From positions 1 to 49,202 of the forward strand of contig JAFGRV010000402.1 of assembly GCA_016934975.1 (NCBI GenBank): a stretch of DNA of 49,202 nucleotides, in the 5' to 3' direction. The notes beneath the pieces are model-generated. The model worked only from the letters and a program-made list of their open reading frames with translations, had not been told where the DNA came from and made no database searches. The position numbers and the translations under genes were made by a program. Of the stretch, positions 24,234-33,841 are shown piece after piece. This DNA is from Spirochaetales bacterium. Lineage in GTDB: Bacteria > Spirochaetota > Spirochaetia > SZUA-6 > JAFGRV01. The number at the start of each line of letters is the position of its first letter. Positions within the stretch are counted from its first letter, which is position 1.

Positions 24234-25304
24234 TCAGGTGACGGTTGATTTAAGGAATGCTTCCCGGGCGCTTATTTTCAATGCGTCTATCATTTCAGTG
24301 AGATCACCTTCCATTATGTATTCAAGTTTATAAAGAGTGAGGTTTATCCGGTGATCTGTCATCCTGTTTTGAGGGAAATTATATGTCCGGATTCTCTCAG
24401 AACGGTCACCGCTCCCGACCTGGCTGCGCCGTTCTTTTGCCCGCTCTTCATGCTTTTTATTCGCTTCTTCTTCATACAAACGCGCGCGCAATACCCGGAG
24501 TGCTTTCGCCTTATTCTTGTGTTGGGATTTTTCATCCTGGCAGGTAACAACCATCCCCGTGGGGAGATATGTTACACGCACGGCCGAGTCGGTTGTGTTG
24601 ACACTCTGGCCCCCGGGCCCGGAGGACCGGAATACATCAAAACGTAAATCCTCGGGTTTCAAGACAATATCAGTCTCCTCAGCTTCGGGAAGCACAGCCA
24701 CGGTAACGGCGGAAGTATGTATCCGCCCGCCTGATTCCGTATCCGGTACCCGCTGAACCCGGTGGACACCGCTTTCATACCGTAAATCCGCGTAGACATT
24801 TTTACCGGTAACTGAAAATATTATTTCTTTGAATCCCCCGATTCCCGTCTCATGCATCGAGAGTATCTCTATTTTACGCTTGGTATTCTCCGCATACCGG
24901 GAGTACATACGATATAAGTCCGCGACAAAAAGAGCCGCTTCCTCACCGCCGGTGCCGGCCCGTATTTCCATAATAATATTTTTAAGATCCAGGGGGTCTT
25001 TCGGAATAAGAAGTAATTTAAGCTCTTCCAGAGACTCATCTTTTTTATGCTGCAGTTCTTTGAGCTCTTCCCGTGCCATCTCTTTCATCTCGGCATCGGC
25101 ACTCTCTTCGATAAGTTCCTTTGAACTCTCAATTTCTTCCGTAATGGCCTTGTACTTATGATATTCACTTACAATCTCCGAAACAGTTGCCAGTTCCTGC
25201 ATAAGTTCCTTGTACCGGTTTCTGTCTTTCATAATATCCGGATCCTGGAGTTGAGTCTGTAATTCCATGTATCGTGTTTCAATTTCGTCTAACTTGTCAA
25301 TCAT
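24234..25304 (-). CDS. prfA: Peptide chain release factor 1
   Basis: A 356-residue class I release factor. The GGQ motif that triggers peptidyl-tRNA hydrolysis lies at 231-233 ([17 protein letters not shown]). The codon-recognition tripeptide is P-D-T at 187-189 in [19 protein letters not shown], the PxT form that marks RF1 (UAA/UAG) as opposed to the SPF of RF2. The C-terminal [24 protein letters not shown] is also diagnostic. The length is normal. It lies between the rhomboid gene (gap 78 nt) and prmC. Confidence 0.96.
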   Translation of the reverse strand: MIDKLDEIETRYMELQTQLQDPDIMKDRNRYKELMQELATVSEIVSEYHKYKAITEEIESSKELIEESADAEMKEMAREELKELQHKKDESLEELKLLLIPKDPLDLKNIIMEIRAGTGGEEAALFVADLYRMYSRYAENTKRKIEILSMHETGIGGFKEIIFSVTGKNVYADLRYESGVHRVQRVPDTESGGRIHTSAVTVAVLPEAEETDIVLKPEDLRFDVFRSSGPGGQSVNTTDSAVRVTYLPTGMVVTCQDEKSQHKNKAKALRVLRARLYEEEANKKHEERAKERRSQVGSGDRSERIRTYNFPQNRMTDHRINLTLYKLEYIMEGDLTEMIDALKISAREAFLKSTVT

Positions 25305-25382
25305 ATAAGCTCCTCATCATGTAAACCGTTGCTTTAAATATCGTGATTTCCCATACCTCAAAATTCCGGGAGGTTTTATACA

Positions 25383-26015
25383 TTACACCGAAATGACATC
25401 TTCTACCGATTTTCCTTCTGCTTTATTGGCGCTAAAGATAAATCCGAAAATACCGCCGCAGGCTCCTCCGAGAATGTGCGCCATCTCGGCGATATTATTC
25501 TGCTCAAAAAACATCTTGTAAAACTCCTGTCCGAGGTAAAGAACGAGAACAAGAACAAAGGTAAGGGGAATTTCACCTCTTCTTACATTAACAAAAGATA
25601 TCAATAAAATGAGCATAAAGACAATCCCGCTCGCCCCAAGAAGCCCGGTTGAAAAGAAGAGCCGGTTAATAAGACCGGTTATGAATGCGGTAAGAACAAT
25701 TAATAGTAAAATCAATCCCGAACCATAACGTTCTTCCAGGATGGGACCTAAAAGCAGGATAAATGAAAAATTACCCACAAGATGCATCCAGTTCGCGTGT
25801 CCGGCTGCATGAGTAAAAAGCCTTATAATGTCCAGTGAAAACAGATGAAAAGGCACCGTATTTCCGGGAACGGAAAATAAATTCTGCATAAGAGCACCTT
25901 GCATAATATTATCTAATAACATCAGCCCCGAACAAATGAGGGCAAAAGAAAGGATTACCGGGGCATTATATTTTAACCGGAATCCACCTTTTTTATTTTC
26001 TTCCTGTTGAGCCAT
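25383..26015 (-). CDS. Rhomboid-family intramembrane serine protease
   Basis: A 210-residue polytopic membrane protein with about six helices. Catalytic residues are in place: S129 in LLGASGIVF (GxSG) and H180 in MAHILGGACGGIFG; the oxyanion-site motif HANWMHLVGNF (73-83) with its Asn is also intact. Active rhomboids cleave helices of membrane proteins. AAGGAGTAAG precedes the start. It is the first gene of the run rhomboid, prfA, prmC, relA/spoT, birA; its link with translation genes is probably only operonic. The substrate is unknown. Confidence 0.92.
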   Translation of the reverse strand: MAQQEENKKGGFRLKYNAPVILSFALICSGLMLLDNIMQGALMQNLFSVPGNTVPFHLFSLDIIRLFTHAAGHANWMHLVGNFSFILLLGPILEERYGSGLILLLIVLTAFITGLINRLFFSTGLLGASGIVFMLILLISFVNVRRGEIPLTFVLVLVLYLGQEFYKMFFEQNNIAEMAHILGGACGGIFGFIFSANKAEGKSVEDVISV

Positions 26016-26094
26016 ACATTCTTACTCCTTTCCTTCAGGTAATGATAGTAATAATACTCTTCTTCAGATTGTTTCGCAAGCCCCAATGAGGCTG

Positions 26095-26123
26095 ATGTAA
26101 TGGAAACACTCTCTCTAGTTCAA
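26095..26123 (-). promoter_or_regulatory. Promoter of the rhomboid-prfA-prmC-relA-birA cluster
   Basis: TTGAAC (26123-26118) and TTACAT (26100-26095) on the minus strand are separated by 17 nt, giving a leader of about 75 nt. The -10 element is weak. Confidence 0.4.
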
Positions 26124-26182
26124 AAAAAACCAGAATATTTATGGAGAAATTATAAGGTTAGCTATCATTAATTAAAGACCTA

Positions 26183-26210
26183 TTGAAAATAAATAAAAAA
26201 TGCATAGAAT
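26183..26210 (+). promoter_or_regulatory. Promoter of the small DUF2934-like gene
   Basis: TTGAAA (26183-26188) and TAGAAT (26205-26210) are separated by 16 nt. Between it and the gene lies an imperfect TTGCCGGAT/GTCCGGTAA inverted repeat (about 26237-26261). Confidence 0.4.
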
Positions 26211-26283
26211 TATAAATACAGATAGTTATTCTGTTTGCCGGATATCTTGAGTCCGGTAAACACGCATTAACAGGAGTGTATTT

Positions 26284-26454
26284 ATGAAAGCTAAACAAAA
26301 CCAAATAGCGCAAAGAGCATATGAGCTTTTTTTAGCGCGAAAAAATCAGTCTAGTGACCATCTTGCCGATTGGTACCAGGCGGAGAAGGAAATCGTCGGC
26401 ACTACAACTAAAAAAACTGCCGTAAAAAAGACCACGAAGAAAGTCCGGAGCTGA
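26284..26454 (+). CDS. Small DUF2934-like protein
   Basis: A 56-residue protein with AGGAG 7 nt before its ATG. Residues 7-38 (QIAQRAYELFLARKNQSSDHLADWYQAEKEI) match the DUF2934 pattern I-x-x-RAYELF-x-R ... DW-x-AE-E. The C-terminal tail is a Lys/Thr/Val-rich stretch (TKKTAVKKTTKKV) resembling basic tails of nucleic acid-binding or histone-like proteins. DUF2934 has no known function. It stands alone behind its own promoter. Confidence 0.7.
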   Translation: MKAKQNQIAQRAYELFLARKNQSSDHLADWYQAEKEIVGTTTKKTAVKKTTKKVRS

Positions 26455-26944
26455 CACATAGGGAATAATCCGTTTAAAATCCGTTTTCATCTGTAGTAAA
26501 AAATTCTTCCCTTTTTATCATAAAACAGCAAATCGCTTGTACAAGCCCTAAATTTCCAGTGTGAACAAGAAAATGGGGCTTACGCCATGCAAACCTTCGG
26601 ATGAGAAAAATTTTAAGTATGGTCATAACGTTACAATCAATTTTTAAAAAAAACCATTTTCTTTTCGTAGAAAAAGTTCTATCTTAACCACCAATGTCAC
26701 TAATAAGCGGCTTTTAGAACAATATATTCATAAATAATTATTGAAAATTATTCCTTCCTCCCTTAAAATTTAATTATATTGTATAAGGGTTCACAAAGAA
26801 ATATGTTATTTTATAATGAAAACACATTCAAACAGGATAGGTTTCATGGTATTTATTTATAAAATGAGTTAAAAAAAATTTAAAGGTGTATTGTGAATCT
26901 TTATTTTTTTACAAAAGGAAGGAATTTGGGAATTTATACAGGAT
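26455..26944. other. AT-rich intergenic region upstream of the histidine kinase
   Basis: No ORF or repeat stands out. A promoter candidate for the kinase is TTCACA (26790-26795) and TATAAT (26812-26817) with a 16-nt spacer. Confidence 0.4.
26790..26817 (+). promoter_or_regulatory. Promoter candidate of the PAS histidine kinase
   Basis: TTCACA and a perfect TATAAT are separated by 16 nt; the leader would be about 120 nt. Confidence 0.4.
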
Positions 26945-28141
26945 ATGAATTATCAAAAAAACACGAGTAAAACCAAAGATCAATTGCTGCAAGAGATTAC
27001 GCAACTAAGAAATAAATTTCTTCTTATGACCGGAATAAGCGGGAATTACCCGACATCATATATTGATAAAGAAAACGGTATTATCACTACAGATACGAAG
27101 GGGCTGATACTCACGATTAATAAAACAGCCTCCGAGATTACCGGGTGGCCACCGGCACAGGCGGCTCACAAACCTGTCGATGAAATCCTTTCCATGGTGC
27201 AGCATAATTCCCATACGTCTTTAAAAAAAACCGTGATTGAATTGATAAATGAACAGGCGATTACCATCGCCACAATGTGCGGATCTATAAGGACAAAATC
27301 CGGAAAAAGAGAAGAGATTGAATATAGTGCGGCACCGATTATAGATGAAAAGGGGTGCGTTACCGGGACGATGTTCGTACTTCACCGGACGACTGAAAGT
27401 ATTCAGGTGGAAAAGGAACTTGTCCAGAGCGGGAAACTGAATACTCTTGCACTTATTGCAGGAAGAATCGCCCATGATTATAACAATATACTGACAATTA
27501 TCAGCGGAAATATAGCGATAGCCCGGACATGCGATTCCATAGATGACGAATTATTTAATATTTTCGCTGAAACAGAACAGGCGATAAACCGGGCAAAAAA
27601 TCTTACGGAAAAATTAAGACTTCTCTCAAAGGGGAGCAAACCGGAAAAGAAACCCTTGTGTATCCAGGAGCTTTTACAGGAGACAGTTCAGGTCATGCTC
27701 CTCGGCTCTGCCATATCCTGCACATTTTCTTTTAAAGAAGACCTGTGGCAACTGGAAGCAGATAAAATCCAGATAGAGCGGGTCATTCAGAATATTATAC
27801 TTAATGCAAAACAGGAATTAGGTGATGAGGGCAGCCTTAAGATTCAGGTCTCCAACGCCCTTGTGAAGGAGAGTGAAATCCCCGGATTAACAGAAGGACC
27901 GTATATACTCATCACCATCTCTGATAATGGTTCCGGAATACCCGGGGAACATTGTGACAAAATATTCGAACCCTATTTTTCAACGAAGCCCGGGAGCAGG
28001 GGATTGGGGCTTACGACAGCCGTAACAATTATACGAAGACACAAAGGCAATATCATCGTTCAATCGGAGAAGGAGAAAGGAACAACCTTCTGTATTTACC
28101 TCCCGGCAGCGATAAAAACCATGAATCATTTTGATACGTAA
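26945..28141 (+). CDS. Orphan PAS-domain sensor histidine kinase (NtrB-like)
   Basis: A 398-residue soluble kinase; no membrane helix is seen. A short coiled N-terminus (KTKDQLLQEITQLRNKFLLM) leads into a PAS domain at about 40-155 (GIITTDTKGLILTINKTASEITGW, then a PAC-like REEIEYSAAPIIDEKG). The phospho-acceptor His is H177 in GRIAHDYNNILTIISGNI, a form typical of hybrid or NtrB-like kinases. The catalytic domain shows the N box (NIILNAKQEL), the G1 box (DNGSGIP), an F box (FEPYFSTK) and the G2 box (GLGLTTA). No receiver domain or response regulator is encoded nearby, so its partner lies elsewhere. NtrB-type kinases often pair with sigma-54 activators, which may matter given the sigma-54 promoter at 13.9 kb; that link is speculation. 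Confidence 0.9.
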   Translation: MNYQKNTSKTKDQLLQEITQLRNKFLLMTGISGNYPTSYIDKENGIITTDTKGLILTINKTASEITGWPPAQAAHKPVDEILSMVQHNSHTSLKKTVIELINEQAITIATMCGSIRTKSGKREEIEYSAAPIIDEKGCVTGTMFVLHRTTESIQVEKELVQSGKLNTLALIAGRIAHDYNNILTIISGNIAIARTCDSIDDELFNIFAETEQAINRAKNLTEKLRLLSKGSKPEKKPLCIQELLQETVQVMLLGSAISCTFSFKEDLWQLEADKIQIERVIQNIILNAKQELGDEGSLKIQVSNALVKESEIPGLTEGPYILITISDNGSGIPGEHCDKIFEPYFSTKPGSRGLGLTTAVTIIRRHKGNIIVQSEKEKGTTFCIYLPAAIKTMNHFDT

Positions 28142-28216
28142 CGTTTACGGTATTGACAAGATTCACATTTGCCGCATATATGACAGGGAGATGTTCCGGC
28201 ACGGTGCGGGACAATT

Positions 28217-28273
28217 GTCGTACAGGATGTACGACTACCATCAACAAAAAAAGCAGGCCACAGATGGCCTGCT
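28217..28273. terminator. Double hairpin after the histidine kinase (terminator)
   Basis: GTCGTAC-AGGAT-GTACGAC (28217-28235) is followed by AGCAGGCCA-CAGA-TGGCCTGCT (28252-28273), a perfect 9-bp stem. On the plus strand the tail is TTATAATA; on the minus strand the second stem is followed by seven T, so it is at least a minus-strand terminator and probably bidirectional. Confidence 0.6.
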
Positions 28274-28353
28274 TTATAATACATCAATCAATACTACCGG
28301 ATAATACTTTCATTCCGGGATAAAACCATGGATACGATAAAAAGGAGAAACTG

Positions 28354-28581
28354 ATGCCGATATATGAATATTCCTGCGGAGCGTGTCATAAAGATTTTGA
28401 GATACTTGTACATAAAAACAGTGACATTACATGTTCCAATTGCGGAAGTAATGAAGTATCAAAAAAAATAAGCTCTTTCGCCTTCTCTGTCTCACAGAAC
28501 TCGAAAGCACCAGGCTGCGCGTCTGATTGTCAGGAGGGTTTTCATAAAGGTGCCTGTGTAACATGCCAAAAATCTTGGTAA
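28354..28581 (+). CDS. FmdB-family zinc ribbon protein
   Basis: A 75-residue protein. The N-terminal 45 residues are a rubredoxin-like zinc ribbon: PIYEYSCGACHKDFEILV with CxxC at 8-11, and CSNCGS for the second CxxC. The C-terminal part has another five cysteines (GCASDC, GACVTC), suggesting a second metal site. FmdB-type proteins are thought to be putative regulators, but the function is not settled. AAAGGAG precedes the ATG. A 10-bp hairpin overlaps its stop codon. Confidence 0.88.
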   Translation: MPIYEYSCGACHKDFEILVHKNSDITCSNCGSNEVSKKISSFAFSVSQNSKAPGCASDCQEGFHKGACVTCQKSW

Positions 28582-28595
28582 AATTCCAAGATTTT
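28569..28595 (+). terminator. Hairpin overlapping the fmdB-like stop codon
   Basis: AAAATCTTGG and CCAAGATTTT form a perfect 10-bp stem with a 7-nt loop that includes the TAA. The T-tail is only the four T of the stem end, so termination strength is uncertain. Confidence 0.45.
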
Positions 28596-28610
28596 CAGTA
28601 TGTTACACTT

Positions 28611-28709
28611 AGCGTTGGCCCATACGTATGTCTTGACTCTAAAATAATTTCCGGGTGTCAAGAGATATATAGATTTTTTGTATTGGGTTGTGGGCCGTAG
28701 GCCAACGCT
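28611..28709. repeat. Nested inverted repeat element, 99 bp
   Basis: AGCGTTGGCC (28611-28620) and GGCCAACGCT (28700-28709) are perfect 10-bp outer arms. Inside, TCTTGAC (28631-28637) pairs with GTCAAGA (28657-28663). GC-rich sequence CTGCGGCAGCGG follows. This may be a small non-autonomous element or a structured RNA. Confidence 0.5.
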
Positions 28710-28744
28710 GCGGCAGCGGCATGTGCTGCGGAGGACATTAAAAA

Positions 28745-30082
28745 TTACTCTTTTTCCATCAGAGCTTTAATCTCCCCGGCTTTTTCCGTTGCAATATCAC
28801 CGTTTTTGGCTTCCAATCTGAGGCGTAAAAGGGGCTCGGTATTACTCGGCCGTACATTGAACCAGAAATCCCCCGCGTCTATACTCATACCGTCGAGGGT
28901 ATCAATATGATAAGCCCGGTAATGATCTTCTACATTCTTCATTGATGCTTCTTTATTTTTCACATGGATATTAATCTCTTCCGCCTGAAAATATCTCTCT
29001 TTAAGAGGTGCGATAAGACCGGAAAGAGCCTTGCCTCTCCGTACAAGAAGCTTAAGAAGCAAAAGAACGGCATAAGCGGCAGATTCGGAATAATAATGCC
29101 TGGATACCTTAAAATAAACATGCCCGGAAGTTTCCGCCCCGAAGATCGCATCGGTTTCCACCATTTTATCATAAAGATTCGTATACCCTACTTTTGATAC
29201 AACCGGAATGCCTCCGCATTCCCGGATCCTTTCGGGTAATACCCTGGAAGAGATAAGATCATAGACCACCGGTCGATTGGGATAAGATTCAAAAAGCTCC
29301 TCCGCGATCAAAGCCGCCATAAAATAATTTTGAATCATCTCCCCATTCTCATCAACAAACAGAACCCGGTCCCCGTCCCCGTCAAGGATCGCCCCTGCCG
29401 CCGCCTTCTCCTCTTTTACTGCCCGGGCTATCCGGACCCTGCTTTCTTTCTCAAGAGGATTCGGATTATGATGAGGAAAAGATCCGTCCGGTTCGGGATG
29501 CAATAAAATGATGTTTAAGCCCAGATTTTTTCCAAGGTGATAAAAAACATCACCTGCCGAGCCATTTGAAATATCAACGATAATTTTTAGGTGACAGGAA
29601 CTATCTCCCCAGGCTTTTTTAAGGAAATCGATATATCCCTGAATAGTCGCTTGTTTGTGAAAGGATCCCTTTTTAGTGACCACTTCATTTTTAAGAAGAG
29701 GAAGCATATCCCGGACCTTTGCAAGTCCTTTTTCAAGGCTGATGGAACCTCCGGTTGCATCAAACACTTTAAAACCGTGATATTCCGGGGGGTTGTGGGA
29801 TGCCGTGACCATAATACCCGCATCATAGCCCCCCTCCACCTGCAAATAATGAAGACACGGTGTGCTCGTCAGTCCTATTCCCACCACTGCGATTCCCTCA
29901 TCCACAAGACCTCGGATCAGGGCTTCGGATAAACTTTCCGAATGGATTCGCGCATCGTACCCCACCATATAGGTCTTTCCCTTCATAAGCCGGGCGATCC
30001 CCCGTCCCAGAACATAAGCGAAATCAGTATCAATTCCTTCGCCATACTTTCCCCGAATATCATATGCTTTAAAAATTTCCAT
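28745..30082 (-). CDS. Phosphomannomutase/phosphoglucomutase
   Basis: A 445-residue alpha-D-phosphohexomutase that moves phosphate between C1 and C6 of a hexose. Four domains are recognisable: the active-site serine loop TASHNPPEYHG (S95), the metal-binding DGDGDR at 234-239, the sugar-binding loop GAETSGHVYF, and the phosphate-binding RPSNTEPLLRLR near the C-terminus. The N-terminal FKAYDIRGKYG is typical of ManB/AlgC-like enzymes. It would supply mannose-1-P or glucose-1-P for polysaccharide synthesis. The start at 30082 follows GGAG at 6 nt. The gene begins 46 nt after the ABC-F gene and probably shares its transcript. Confidence 0.93.
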   Translation of the reverse strand: MEIFKAYDIRGKYGEGIDTDFAYVLGRGIARLMKGKTYMVGYDARIHSESLSEALIRGLVDEGIAVVGIGLTSTPCLHYLQVEGGYDAGIMVTASHNPPEYHGFKVFDATGGSISLEKGLAKVRDMLPLLKNEVVTKKGSFHKQATIQGYIDFLKKAWGDSSCHLKIIVDISNGSAGDVFYHLGKNLGLNIILLHPEPDGSFPHHNPNPLEKESRVRIARAVKEEKAAAGAILDGDGDRVLFVDENGEMIQNYFMAALIAEELFESYPNRPVVYDLISSRVLPERIRECGGIPVVSKVGYTNLYDKMVETDAIFGAETSGHVYFKVSRHYYSESAAYAVLLLLKLLVRRGKALSGLIAPLKERYFQAEEINIHVKNKEASMKNVEDHYRAYHIDTLDGMSIDAGDFWFNVRPSNTEPLLRLRLEAKNGDIATEKAGEIKALMEKE

Positions 30083-30128
30083 CAATCTCTCCTTTTATCA
30101 TCAACCTCGATATATTTTTTACAGATTG

Positions 30129-32075
30129 CTATTGTAAAGACGCCAATTCGTTCAATTCCTCTTCAATCTTTTCCCACCGGGCGAGGAACTCCTCATATTC
30201 ATGTTGTTTTACCCGTATTTTTTCCTTCACTTCTTTTACTTTTTCACCGTCCGTATATATTGATTCCTCCGAAAGAAGGAGTTCCAGCGCCTCAATTTCT
30301 TTCTGTGCAGTCTCCGATCGATGCAGCACCATTTCCTCCTCTTCTTTAAGGTTTTTTAGTCTGTTTTTCCGCTTTTTATCTTCTTCATGGGTGATGGTAC
30401 TCTTTTTTATTTCTTTCGGTTTTAATTCCTCTGCCCCTGATGTAGTATCTCCTTCTCCTTTTTCCATCTCTGCTCTTCTGTAAAGATAATATTCATAGTC
30501 CCCGTAATAAAGCCGCCCATTCCCTTCCCGCAATTCAAGAACTTTTGTCGCAAGGCTTTGAATAAAATAGCGGTCATGAGAAACAAAAATCAGGGTCGCC
30601 GAGTAGTTTTTAAGGGCATCGAGAAGAATATTTTTTGATACCATATCAAGATGATTTGTCGGCTCATCCAGCAGAAGGAGATTCGCGGGGTGCATAAGGA
30701 GCTTAAGAAGAAGAATCCTGCTTTTTTCCCCGCCGCTTAAGACCGAGATCGATTTATGGATATCATCTCCTGTAAAAAGAAAGGACCCGAGGAGATTCCG
30801 GAGATGGGGAATCAGGGGTGTCGGGGCCAGGGATTCAAACTCTTCTATTATACTTAAGGTTGATGGTGTTTCTTCTATCTGGTCCTGTGAAAAATAACCG
30901 GTGGATACATTTTTACCATGGACAACGGATCCCGAATCCGGGGTCTCCAGACCGGATAATATCCGCATGAGGGTGGATTTTCCGGCACCATTAGGACCGG
31001 CAAGGACAAGTCGTTCACCCCGGGTGATGGTGAGATTGATATTATTAAGTGCCTGGATATTTCCGTACGACTTATTTACATCTTTTACTTCAAGAACAAT
31101 ATCCCCGGATCGCGGGGGGGGTAAAAACGAAAAATGAATTGACCGGGAGCCCGGGGGTTTTTCCAGGAGCTCCATATTTTTCAGGTATTGAATTCTGCTC
31201 TGAACCAGCTTGGCCTTGGAAGAATTATATCTGAACCGCTTGATAAAGAGCTCCACCTTTGCGATCTCATCCTGCTGTTGATTATAGGCATCCATGGCCC
31301 GTGCCATCTGTTCGGTCATCTTCTTCTCATACTCGGAATAATTTCCCGTATAAAACGATACTTTCCGTAAATAGATTTCCGCGATCCGGTTTACCGTGGT
31401 ATCGAGAAAAAACCGGTCATGGGAAACAATCAGGATTCCCCCGGTATATGAGACGAGGTAATCTTCAAGCCATGTCCGTGCTTCGATGTCGAGATAATTT
31501 GTCGGTTCATCCAGAAGCATGATATCGGGGCGTTCCAGGAGAACTTTTGCCAGGGCTATCCTCATCTGCCATCCGCTGGAAAATTGATTAATCGGTTTTA
31601 TAAAATCTTTTTCAGAAAATCCAAGACCTGTCAGTACTTTATGGATAATGGCATCCCGTGTATAGTAATTACTTTGCATGATTCTTTCATGCAGATAATT
31701 ATAATGTTCAAGCAAAAGAGCGGTTTCAGGTGTTTCTTTTACACTGGTCCCGAGTTTTTCCTCGCACGCTTTCATTTCTTCTATAACCGGGTTCATTTCA
31801 TCAAAGGCTTTTTCCGCCCCGGCCCGGACTGATATGTCGGGAAATGAAATCCCGGACTGGGGAAGATATGATACCCTGGTATCCTTTCCAATGGTCACCT
31901 TCCCGCTGTCAGGTTTGATTTCACCGGCGATAATCCTCATGAGAGTAGATTTCCCGCTTCCATTCGCGCCGGAAAGTGCTATCCGGTCACCTGTTGAAAT
32001 CGAGAAGTTTACCTCTTCAAGGAGTTGCCTGGGGCCAAAGGAAATTGAAATACCTGCAAGATGTACGGAAGACAT
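30129..32075 (-). CDS. ABC-F family ATPase
   Basis: A 648-residue soluble protein with two ABC domains and no membrane helix. First domain: Walker A GANGSGKST near residue 35, signature FSSGWQMR and Walker B IMLLDEPTNYLD. Second domain: GPNGAGKST, LSGGEKSR and LLLLDEPTNHLD. The two are joined by the ABC-F linker (coiled helix rich in Glu and Lys, about 240-300). A long charged C-terminal coiled coil (540-648) is similar to the Uup/YheS group. ABC-F proteins act on the ribosome to relieve stalled or drug-blocked translation. The start lies only 2 nt after the stop of the upstream lipoprotein gene. Confidence 0.93.
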   Translation of the reverse strand: MSSVHLAGISISFGPRQLLEEVNFSISTGDRIALSGANGSGKSTLMRIIAGEIKPDSGKVTIGKDTRVSYLPQSGISFPDISVRAGAEKAFDEMNPVIEEMKACEEKLGTSVKETPETALLLEHYNYLHERIMQSNYYTRDAIIHKVLTGLGFSEKDFIKPINQFSSGWQMRIALAKVLLERPDIMLLDEPTNYLDIEARTWLEDYLVSYTGGILIVSHDRFFLDTTVNRIAEIYLRKVSFYTGNYSEYEKKMTEQMARAMDAYNQQQDEIAKVELFIKRFRYNSSKAKLVQSRIQYLKNMELLEKPPGSRSIHFSFLPPPRSGDIVLEVKDVNKSYGNIQALNNINLTITRGERLVLAGPNGAGKSTLMRILSGLETPDSGSVVHGKNVSTGYFSQDQIEETPSTLSIIEEFESLAPTPLIPHLRNLLGSFLFTGDDIHKSISVLSGGEKSRILLLKLLMHPANLLLLDEPTNHLDMVSKNILLDALKNYSATLIFVSHDRYFIQSLATKVLELREGNGRLYYGDYEYYLYRRAEMEKGEGDTTSGAEELKPKEIKKSTITHEEDKKRKNRLKNLKEEEEMVLHRSETAQKEIEALELLLSEESIYTDGEKVKEVKEKIRVKQHEYEEFLARWEKIEEELNELASLQ

Positions 32076-32077
32076 TT

Positions 32078-33499
32078 TTAACTCTTATTAAATGTAAAAA
32101 AGATAACAATTGGGTTCAAATCCGTATCTACAATTCTTCTTTCTGCGACCGAATCTGCTTTCACGGAGAAGAGCCTCAATCCGTTTTCCGCTATTTCATA
32201 GAGAAAATTGATGCCGCCATTTGAGGTGCCTTTAAAATAAAACGTAATCACTCCATCGTATTTATCTTTTAATGCAGAAGAAATATTATACGGAAAGTCT
32301 ATGCGTCCTCTCCCGGAATTCTCATTGGGAATGACCGCCGGGATAAGTTTATCAAATCCGCTCCAGGTAAAGGTTTTATCTTCTTTTAATACAATTGTAC
32401 CATACGCTGAACTGGTGAGGACGGAACCCCGCAGAAATATATTCTCATACCGGGCTTCCCGTCTTTTCAATTCATTCTCGATAAGGGTATCGATATCCGC
32501 TCCGATTTTTCTATAAAGGGTATTTACCTGCCCTTCGTCTGTTGTATAGGTAACGGATATCCGGTAATTCGAATAAATCTCGATCCGCAAATCGGCTCCC
32601 ACAAACGAATAAATACCGCTCCGTACTTCCGTGATAGCCGTATACTCAAAAACATACGACTTCTCTGCCGTGGAGATAATAATCCGCTTTGCTTCGGGTT
32701 CCGGAAAAAGTCCGATTGTACTTTTAAACCTCGAGAGGTTATAGGAATTGCTGTTTATCATTTCACTAAAGTAAGCAGGTCTCCACACATTCTCCAAAAG
32801 ATTCAGTAACGGATCCTCACCGCTCTCGGATTCCGATCTTTGAGCAATTTCCTGTTCCGGGTCCCCTTTCGTCTGAAAGATTTCCAGAAAATAACCGAAA
32901 CAATATCCCCTTCCCCCGAGGAGCTGATACTGCCCATCCGGTCCGATGCCCTGGTATTCCAGGAGTACCTGATACCAGTAATCCGACATTTCATCGATCT
33001 CTACCTTTTTTTCGCTTTTCCCGAGGATTTTTATAGGCTGATATGCCCTGGGTTTGCAGATAATTTTCACCCCCCCCGAGTTCTCCGCGAGTTCACGCAC
33101 CGGGGGTACACCATCTTTCAGCGAATATGCGTAGAGGGAAGAATACTGTGCGTATTCATCTGCAAATAGCGCCGCTTCCTTCTCCGAATTAAAAATCTCA
33201 AGACGCCACTTTTTTATGGCAATTTCGTCTTTCGGTTTTTCCTTAAAAACAATGTAAGCGTTCCGGATAATTGATTCTGAAAGTATCTTTACCACATCAC
33301 CGTTAACCAATCCGCTCTCTTTTTCCGCCCAGAGAACAACTCCGTACCCTTCGATATGAGGTCCGCAGCTTGTTACCATCATGAAAACGAGGAATAAAAA
33401 AAGATATATGCACACAAGAAAAGAGTGAATTCGCCTCTTTTTGCTATCGACCGTTACATTGTTATATGTTGATATACGGGAATATCGTTTCATTTTCAT
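32078..33499 (-). CDS. Lipoprotein of unknown function with SH3-like N-terminal region
   Basis: A 473-residue protein. A positively charged N-terminus and hydrophobic stretch (FLVCIYLFLFLVFMMVTSC) end in the lipobox VTSC, so it should be a lipoprotein. The following GYGVVLWAEKESGLVNGDVVKILSES segment looks like a bacterial SH3-type fold. The remaining 400 residues are beta-rich with a repeated lipocalin-like pattern (TFTWSGFDKLIP, FYFKGTSNGGINFLYE) but match no family I can name. It is first in a three-gene unit with ABC-F and phosphomannomutase. No ribosome site is evident; a second Met lies two codons in. Confidence 0.7.
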   Translation of the reverse strand: MKMKRYSRISTYNNVTVDSKKRRIHSFLVCIYLFLFLVFMMVTSCGPHIEGYGVVLWAEKESGLVNGDVVKILSESIIRNAYIVFKEKPKDEIAIKKWRLEIFNSEKEAALFADEYAQYSSLYAYSLKDGVPPVRELAENSGGVKIICKPRAYQPIKILGKSEKKVEIDEMSDYWYQVLLEYQGIGPDGQYQLLGGRGYCFGYFLEIFQTKGDPEQEIAQRSESESGEDPLLNLLENVWRPAYFSEMINSNSYNLSRFKSTIGLFPEPEAKRIIISTAEKSYVFEYTAITEVRSGIYSFVGADLRIEIYSNYRISVTYTTDEGQVNTLYRKIGADIDTLIENELKRREARYENIFLRGSVLTSSAYGTIVLKEDKTFTWSGFDKLIPAVIPNENSGRGRIDFPYNISSALKDKYDGVITFYFKGTSNGGINFLYEIAENGLRLFSVKADSVAERRIVDTDLNPIVIFFTFNKS

Positions 33500-33841
33500 T
33501 AATATTATAGACCATACTTCTCTCTTTTAGTCAATACCCCTGAAGAGAGAAAACCAACAGAATGTCAGAAGCAGTTATTTATTGCATAAAAACAGTCAAG
33601 GGTGCTGCATTTTTATATAAAATTCAATTGACATTCTAAAGATTACATGGTTTGAATTTAAGCGAAAAAAATACACGATGTGTGAAAAATTACTTTCAAA
33701 ACTCTGATAGTCGTGATGGCATGAGTTATAATATAAAAAAAAGGGACAATTGTTTGACAACCTATGCTTTACAGAAGGACGCATCCGGAAAGACAAAAAA
33801 ACAAATGCACCCGGATTTTTTATACCGGAGAGGAGCAATAA
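33500..33841. other. Divergent intergenic region
   Basis: It lies between the lipoprotein and peptidase genes. A TATAAT at 33727-33732 has no clear -35. No further feature was recognised. Confidence 0.35.
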
